A stretch of 64,000 bases of DNA from Myxocyprinus asiaticus. Lineage: Eukaryota; Chordata; Actinopteri; Cypriniformes; Catostomidae. Under the pieces are notes generated by a model, which was not told where the DNA came from, searched no databases, and was given only the letters and a program-made list of their open reading frames with translations. The position numbers and the translations under genes were made by a program. Shown here in pieces: positions 58,062 to 64,000 of the stretch (positions are counted from its first letter, which is position 1; each line of letters starts with the position of its first letter). The stretch lies in contig NC_059356.1 of the NCBI RefSeq assembly GCF_019703515.2, positions 26,217,197 through 26,281,196 of the forward strand. Direction: 5' to 3'.

Positions 58062-58307
58062 TGTAACAGATAAAGGATGGGCAAGGAGGAGGCGGGAACC
58101 GGCTGAACAGTCAACATAAACTTTAATTATATAAATGAACTTAAAAAAAACCATAAATATACACACACACGTGCAACGCGGCCGCGTTCATCTCTCTCTC
58201 TCTCGAACCGGCATCTCCGGCTGCCCCTTATCTCGCTCTCCCGCTGATCAGCCGATTTAGCACCAGCCATGTTCCATTATGGCCCGGCTATGCCCTCCTC
58301 CTCGTCA
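58062..58307 (-). mobile_element. solo LTR with target duplication
   Basis: TGTAACAG to CCTCGTCA, flanked by TACATAC on both sides (58055-58061 and 58308-58314). It shares GGAGGAGGCGGGAACCGGC and the GGCTATGCCCTCCTCC-type end with 38473-38710. On the minus strand an ATTAAA lies where a polyadenylation signal would be expected. No internal region remains. Confidence 0.65.
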
Positions 58308-58418
58308 TACATACCATGCTGAAAAAACCAGCATATGATGCTGACGTGCTGGTGTCCCCAGGCTTCTCAAAGGGATACACTGCATAAAAATATTTTCAAG
58401 ACAAGTATTTTTGTCTTA

Positions 58419-60500
58419 TGTTGGGCCTCATGTATTCAGATAGAAGACAAAGGTAGGCCTAACACAAGTCGTAAAACCTAACTCAGCCCCCACACATTCC
58501 ATGTCGTAAATTTTACTGATAAAAATCGCGCCAAAATCAAACAAAGGGAGTCCAAAACAGACTACAAATCCATGAAGCCTTGCTCACTAAAGAATCGAAC
58601 TCTTAACTCCTATTGGATGAGGTACACAACAGAACGTCCCTCAAACATGACATCATCAGGAGTTAAAATACCTCTGAAATGCTTCCAGAATTTACTTCCA
58701 GTGACTTCGTTCACCGAATGAAGACGTAGCTTTTGCTGCTCTCCGGTGCAACCTCGTGGCACAAGGAAGTAATGTCCGACTTGAAACTGTAGCCATACAA
58801 TCTCCATCTCGCTGGACGAGTTGAGATTACTCTGTGTTCAACCGAACACTCTAACGGATCCGAAGGAGACCGCCGAGCAATTCGCATCTTCAACCGTTTG
58901 CCTACAGAAGTGAAGAGATTAAAGATTTCTCTTCCATCTTCAATCAAGTCGACATTTCTGAGTTCTCCGCCAGCCCGCCTACAATCAACAGCCGTACCGC
59001 CCACCGTCAGAGCGAAGAAACGGCCTCCCGTCATCACCCGAGCCTCAAGGAACCGGGTCAAAGTCAAAGGACGGAGGAAAACACATTCTACCTGTGTCCT
59101 CATGCGATTCAAGTAAGAGGTTACGTCTGGGCAGAGATAGAATATTATAGTGTGTTATTCTTGTGTTTCAAGGTTTTTGCTTGTACAGTTTACGGACTGC
59201 CATGTCCGCTCATTATTAATACTCAGGGTATTAATTATCACGAATTTGTTTTGCTGTATCGTGGTCCAACCAAATTGGATTGTTGTGCAAATTGCGCCAT
59301 CGCGGGTGAGACAGCAACTGAGTTCATCCACTAAATAGTCAAAGTACGCGGGACTGTTTATGAGCCGTCCACCGCGTCTCTGAGCGATGAACTAAACAGA
59401 TGCTTTCTCTCCCACAATCGCGAAATCAGCTTAGGGCTGTCACTTCTCTCTCTCTCGTACTAACAACACACACACACACACACACGCACACACACACGCA
59501 GGCACGCGACCCCTCACAAACATTCTGGCACACGTTTTGGCTCGTAGATAGCTTAAATGCTAAAGCCCAGCTTTGTCCCTAAGCTATCGTACAAGCGGAT
59601 ATACGCGGTAACTGGTAGACGCCATCTCCGCCCCCATTCGCGGTCATATTCCCTGGCCGGAAGTCTCGCGTGACATACTCTCCACGAGAGTCACGTCCGC
59701 CATTTTGTGCGCGTCCCTCCTTACACACACACTGTCACACACACACACCCTATGTGTTATAAAATTATTTTTATTTCCATATCTAATCATATCACTGTTT
59801 AGTTTGTAGTTGTAAGTTGGAAGTTTATTGACTGCATTGTATTAATTATTAATTGATATTACTGCATAAATAAACTTTTGTTTATATTACGAAGAGAAGT
59901 GTTTTGGTTTGTTTTGCATACGCCTGTATCATGCTGACGGGATGTCAGTGCTCTGATTCAAACCTTCATTCATTGTTTTTTCCCGAAAATCGATATTCTT
60001 CGGATGTCGATTTTCCTAAGAAAACAATCTAATATTGAGACTGTTTTACTATTTGGTTATTAGTCCCTAATTCTAGGGTGGTGCCCCGTCAATGTAAATC
60101 CTTATTAATATTCTATTGATTTTTGATAATTGATAATTATCTTTGATTGAATTTGAATGATCAATAAGCTAGTGTTAATTTTAATTAATGTTTCATCGAT
60201 GTTAACAATTAACGATTATCTTTGATAATTGTTGATTTAAAGGATTAAAAAAAGCTAACATTGATTCTCATCAATGTTCTATTGATTTTAATAATTAATA
60301 ATTATCTTTGATAATTATTAATTATTGCTAATAACCAAACTTGCTCCTAAACGTAGCACACTACATTTACTGGAGTCCCTTATGAGGTTTTAATGAGTTA
60401 GATCCAAACAATTAATTTAAATATTAATTAATAACTACAGAAATAATTATTAATTATTTCTGATAGTAACACTGATCTAAACAACCAGTAAATCCCTACA
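58419..60500 (+). mobile_element. long LTR-like insertion (probable solo LTR of an endogenous retroelement)
   Basis: Begins TGTTGGGCC and ends CCCTACA (TG...CA), flanked by CTTA on both sides (58415-58418, 60501-60504). Outside the flanks an AAGTATTTTTGTCTTA/CTTATTTCCCAATAAAAATA host repeat is continuous. Inside are a CG-rich zone (58840-59080), a CA run at 59468-59500, an AATAAA at 59869-59874 and, after it, a region with repeated TTGATAATTATCTTTGAT words (60110-60330). No polymerase, capsid or envelope frame was seen. At 2.1 kb it is long for a solo LTR. Confidence 0.5.
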
Positions 60501-60844
60501 CTTATTTCCCAATAAAAATATCTAAATGTACTTAAAACCCGATGAATTTAAGTAGAAGTAAGCTTATACATGCTTGAAGCAAGAAAAAAACAGTTTGCCA
60601 ATGGGGTAAGAAACAAATGCTTACATCAGTCGTGAATTAAGCTTATTTTTCAAAGCCCATTAGCAACTGTTTTTTCTTGTTTCAAGCGTGTAAAAGCTTA
60701 TTTCAAGATATAGTCTCTGAAAACAAATCTTAATATTTTACACCATTTTGCCTCTTAAGTAAATGTACCTTATTTTAAGGACATTTTTACATTTTTTACA
60801 GAAAAACAAGACAAAAATGATTGTCTTGGAAAATCTGTTTTTGC

Positions 60845-61092
60845 TCTGTAGTTCACCCATAAATGAAATTTGTCATCATTTACTCATCCTTATATCGTTC
60901 CAAACCCATATGACTTTCTTTTTTTTACATTAGAACACAAAACAAGATGTTAGGCAGATTGTCAGCCTCTGTCACCATTCACTTTCAATCTTTTTTTATA
61001 TTCAATGAAAGTGAATGATGACTGATGCTAACCTTCTGTCTAACAATGAGTTAATACGGTTTTGGAAGACATGAGGGTGAGTAAATGATGTC
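60845..61092. repeat. Angel-type foldback MITE, diverged ends
   Basis: GTAGTTCACCCATAAATGAA and a mirrored GAGGGTGAGTAAATGATG end, with TCACCATTCACTTTCA/TGAAAGTGAATGATGACTG arms. The TTAA flanks are no longer clear. Confidence 0.65.
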
Positions 61093-61849
61093 AGAATGTT
61101 TGGTGAATAGTAGCCATTCTGGTCCACCAGCTAGATCAACACTAAACCAGCATAAACCAGCCTGTACCAGCAGGAAAATGAATACCGGTTTAAGCTATTT
61201 TTTTCCCCTGCTTGGTAGAGAGGGAGATTTCCTTCTGGGAAACTGTAAAAACCCACAAACCAGTCACACGGCAGCAGATCATATCTGTAAAAGTGCTTTA
61301 ACCAGCTCTCCAACTCTGCAACTAAACAGTTGTTTTGTGACTAACAAACAGAGCTGTTCAACCGAACATCTGGAGTGGTCTTATGAAAGTGTGCACTGGT
61401 GATTCTGTTGGAGATGTGGGCTGAGAGAGAGCTCTCACAGAGTCCAGGCTGGAGATGAGGTCACTGATTTATGACGCCCCCATTGCCTCAACCCGTCCTC
61501 CCCTCTTCTATAAGGGGTGCATGGTGGCCTTAGGCAATAGATGTGCTCAAATTCAGGAAACTACTGGAGAAGCCGCAAGCACAGATGTGCTCTCCTCAGG
61601 GATTCTGATGAAATATGTACTGCTGCCGAGAACTGAGCTGTTTCGGTGTGGAACCCTCCATTTCTTGCACATACCACTTGTTCAGGGGTGTTCGCACACA
61701 TCAGCACAAAATGAATGAGTTTAATATAAAAATTCTATCTCTTTTATGATTGCAAAAGAACTCCTGTTTTGATGTGTATATGAGTGTGTGGCCGTGAAAC
61801 TTGGGTATTCCCTTGAATAACTCATGTTAGAAGCTAAGAGAGGGAGGAG

Positions 61850-62158
61850 GGAGGGAAGGAGTCAGTGAGCAAGAGAGGGAGAGCTTGAAAGAGAGAGCGA
61901 GCGGGGGTGGGGGGTTGTCATCGCTTTCTCATTCTATGGTCTGCTACGTTCAGAGAGCTGGAGGAAGTGGGAAAAACTAAGTTGGTCCTTTAAGAAAGCC
62001 GTGGGCTTGGATCTGGGGACTGCTCCGATCGCTTTCTTTCCCCCCCTACCCCGTTACCTCCTAATTTGGGATTTGTTTGGGAGCTGGAGGGCGCAGAGTC
62101 TGTGAGAGATTTGCCTTGCTGGGAAAGGTTGCTCTGATCCCTCAGATTCATCTTCGAA
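61850..62158 (+). promoter_or_regulatory. septin9: 5' UTR and promoter region of the septin9 MSD isoform
   Basis: A purine-rich (GAGGGAGGAGGGAGGG), low-repeat stretch immediately before the start codon at 62159. It lies right of the transposon-dense intron. No TATA box at a clear distance. Assigned by position only. Confidence 0.45.
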
Positions 62159-62213
62159 ATGTCCGATTCCACTGTCAATGCGCATTTGGAGGGAATTATC
62201 TCAGACTTTGAAG
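62159..62213 (+). CDS. septin9: septin9, alternative first coding exon (MSD isoform, partial)
   Basis: The exon encodes MSDSTVNAHLEGIISDFE and ends at a GTTAGT donor in phase 1. It matches the human SEPTIN9 isoform start MSDPAVNAQLDGIISDFE with conserved spacing. The last G would join the next exon to form the Ala of ALKRSF, the same junction used by the exon at 44384-44455, so the two are alternative 5' ends of one gene about 29 kb apart. The shared exons are beyond 64000. ATG context AAATGT is acceptable. Confidence 0.85.
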
Positions 62214-62513
62214 GTTAGTGTTTATTTTTAATGCATTTTTGTAAAGTTTTCTCTCTGTCCTCATACTCTTTCAGTACTGTTGAAAAGCTTATGTTAAAAA
62301 GTAGGTGTTGCATTTTAAAGTGTCATATATTGATTTGATTCATTGGAAATTGTTTTATAACTTTTTAATGCTGTTTTGAAGCATGGTTGGTCAGTGTGGA
62401 TTTAAGTATTTGTCATTAACTGTCTTTCAGCTGTCTGTGTGTGTGTCTTTGTTTTTATACAGATGTGTGTGAAGGGTTTGTGTCATGCAGGTCATGTGGC
62501 CGTCTGGAGTGAT

Positions 62514-62519
<6 letters not shown>

Positions 62520-62553
<34 letters not shown>
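62520..62553. repeat. septin9: GT microsatellite
   Basis: GT run in the intron after the septin9 alternative exon. Confidence 0.9.
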
Positions 62554-62557
<4 letters not shown>

Positions 62558-63082
62558 GGTGGTTACGAGGGCATTTTGTTTAAGGTTACAAACTGGTAAT
62601 TACAAGGGTATTATGCTATAAATGTGGTTTATGAGGACATTTCTAGTGTCCTCATAATTCAAATCGCTTAAAAAAACATACTAAATTATGTTTTTTTGAA
62701 AATGTAAAAATGCAGAAAGTTTTTTGGGAGGATAATGTTTAGGGGTAGGGTTAGGGTTAGGGGATAGAATCTATAGTTCGTACTGTATAAAAATCATTAT
62801 GTCTATAGAGAGTCCTCATAAGGATAGCCACACCAACACAGTTTGTGGCGGGATTATCTGTTTGGTCGACAAATGAAAGACATGTGGAGTGTTTGGGAGA
62901 ACTGTTTGAAAACAGTCATTATTTTTGCAATTCCGTTTGGTGAAGCTAGTGGCGCATAAATTACACACTTTAACTTTAAACAACAAAAAATAAGCACACT
63001 ATCCACAGCTATAAGAATAACATCTGGCTCCCCTTCTTTCCTCCTGCCCAAATCTGTTCCTTCCTTCTCAAGCTTAACTTAA

Positions 63083-63391
63083 AAGGATAGTTCACCTAAA
63101 AATAAAACTCTGTTATCAATTACTCACCCTCATTTTGTGTCAAACCTCACATTCTTTCACTATGGAACAAAAAGGAGATGTTAGACTTGAAGTTAGCCTC
63201 AGTCACCATTCATTTCCATTGTAAGGAAAGATTTTCAATGAAAGCCAGTGGTGACTGAGGCTGTCGTTCCCTAACATTCTGCCTATCATCTCCTTTTGTG
63301 TTTCACGGAAGAGAGAAAGTCACATGGGTTTTGAGCAACATTAGGGTGAGTAAATGGTGACAAAATTTTCACTTTTGGGTGAATTATTCCT
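63083..63391. mobile_element. Angel-type TTAA foldback MITE
   Basis: AAGGATAGTTCACC and the inverted GGTGAATTATTCC end, with TTAA on both sides (63079-63082, 63392-63395). The arms mirror around CAGTCACCATTCATTTCC / CAGTGGTGACTGAGG. Confidence 0.8.
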
Positions 63392-63395
63392 TTAA

Positions 63396-64000
63396 GTTCT
63401 GTCTTTCATTTTTTTCCATTGCTGTGCTCCTGGCATTGATTTGCTCTGTCATCCCTCTCTTCGCCCTTTCCTCTCTCAACACCTCTCATCCAGCTGCAAG
63501 AGACCCTGGCAGACACACATGCCTTTATCGATCTCTCATGCACACCAACACACAAACAAGACACATTCCCACTTGTCTGGCTTTCTCAGTGTTATCACTT
63601 CTTAAGTCTTGGAATGCATTCCAGGCCAAATATCAGAAGGGATGAAGTGACTAGGTTAGTCGAGTGAAGGTGGAATGCCATGCGGGTCAGGATAGGGTGG
63701 TCTTCCTAAGTGAGGGTGATGACCTGGATTGCCCGGAAGAGAGGCTTTGGCTCTTCTCTGTGCTTGTACACCTGGCTGACATTCACTCTGGAGGGGCATT
63801 CACACTGACAGCGATCTGCAACAACAAAGTGACCAGAAGTCATTCATTTTCATTGAGAGTTGGCAATTTCTGGCTACATTTGTGACAGCGACCGTTAGCT
63901 ATGCAAGGTGGCTGTGTCCAGTGATTTAACAAAGTTGAGAAGAGTTTAACTTTATGCAACTGACAGCAATGCGATGCCCAGTGGGAGTGAAGACAGTGGA
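63396..64000. other. septin9 intron, nothing firm
   Basis: No septin9 shared exon is present. The part 63790-63900 with GACAGCGA and GTCATTCATTTTCATTGAG resembles fish interspersed repeats. Confidence 0.35.

Overview
The window is nuclear DNA from a teleost, most likely a cypriniform (carp- or minnow-like) fish. The reasons are intron-rich vertebrate genes with GT-AG junctions, long AT-rich introns, CA/GT, CT and AT microsatellites, and a dense load of fish-type transposons: TTAA-flanked foldback elements opening with AGGGATAGTTCACC, Tc1-like elements with an AGTTGTGCTCAAAAG end, hAT ends, an L2-type LINE, an R2-superclade LINE and tRNA-derived SINEs. Most short open frames are chance or belong to repeats. 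The genes were rebuilt by joining exons at splice sites with a consistent reading phase.  Layout. 429-614: two possible terminal exons of an unidentified upstream gene. 2029-6392: a complete 12-exon gene (440 aa) that joins an N-terminal THAP zinc finger to a degenerate retroelement-type integrase domain; an NRF1-like palindrome and inverted CCAAT boxes lie upstream. 9117-13467: a complete 7-exon nicotinamide riboside kinase gene (nmrk1-like, 200 aa). 15541-20130: a partial inverted duplicate of the 3' part of that gene, split by an R2-superclade LINE at 15735-19554 with a 5-bp target duplication. 20973-30170: a CD7-like Ig receptor (210 aa) whose last exon, carrying a YVDM motif, lies beyond a 7.3-kb intron filled with SINEs, a rearranged Tc1 element and a near-complete L2 LINE. 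32780-44455 and 62159-62213: two alternative 5' ends of septin9, matching human SEPTIN9 isoforms that begin MKKSYSGG and MSDPAVNAQLDGIISDFE. The shared septin9 exons lie to the right of the window.  The septin9 introns are a transposon archive. Three different TTAA-target families are nested at 33.1-35.6 kb. A foldback element at 42.5-44.0 kb carries a THAP-domain exon. There is a hAT element with an inner terminal-inverted-repeat insert (44.5-46.5 kb), two solo LTRs of one family, and a 2.1-kb LTR-like insertion (58.4-60.5 kb).  The genes do not form a shared pathway: one is a domesticated DNA-binding protein of unknown role, one an NAD-salvage kinase, one a lymphocyte surface receptor and one a cytoskeletal GTPase. 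CD7 and SEPTIN9 are both on human 17q25, so those two may be an old syntenic pair. The most notable features are the THAP-integrase gene, the THAP-bearing foldback element with TTAA flanks (which points to a Kolobok-type source for the foldback elements here), and the broken palindrome at nmrk1.
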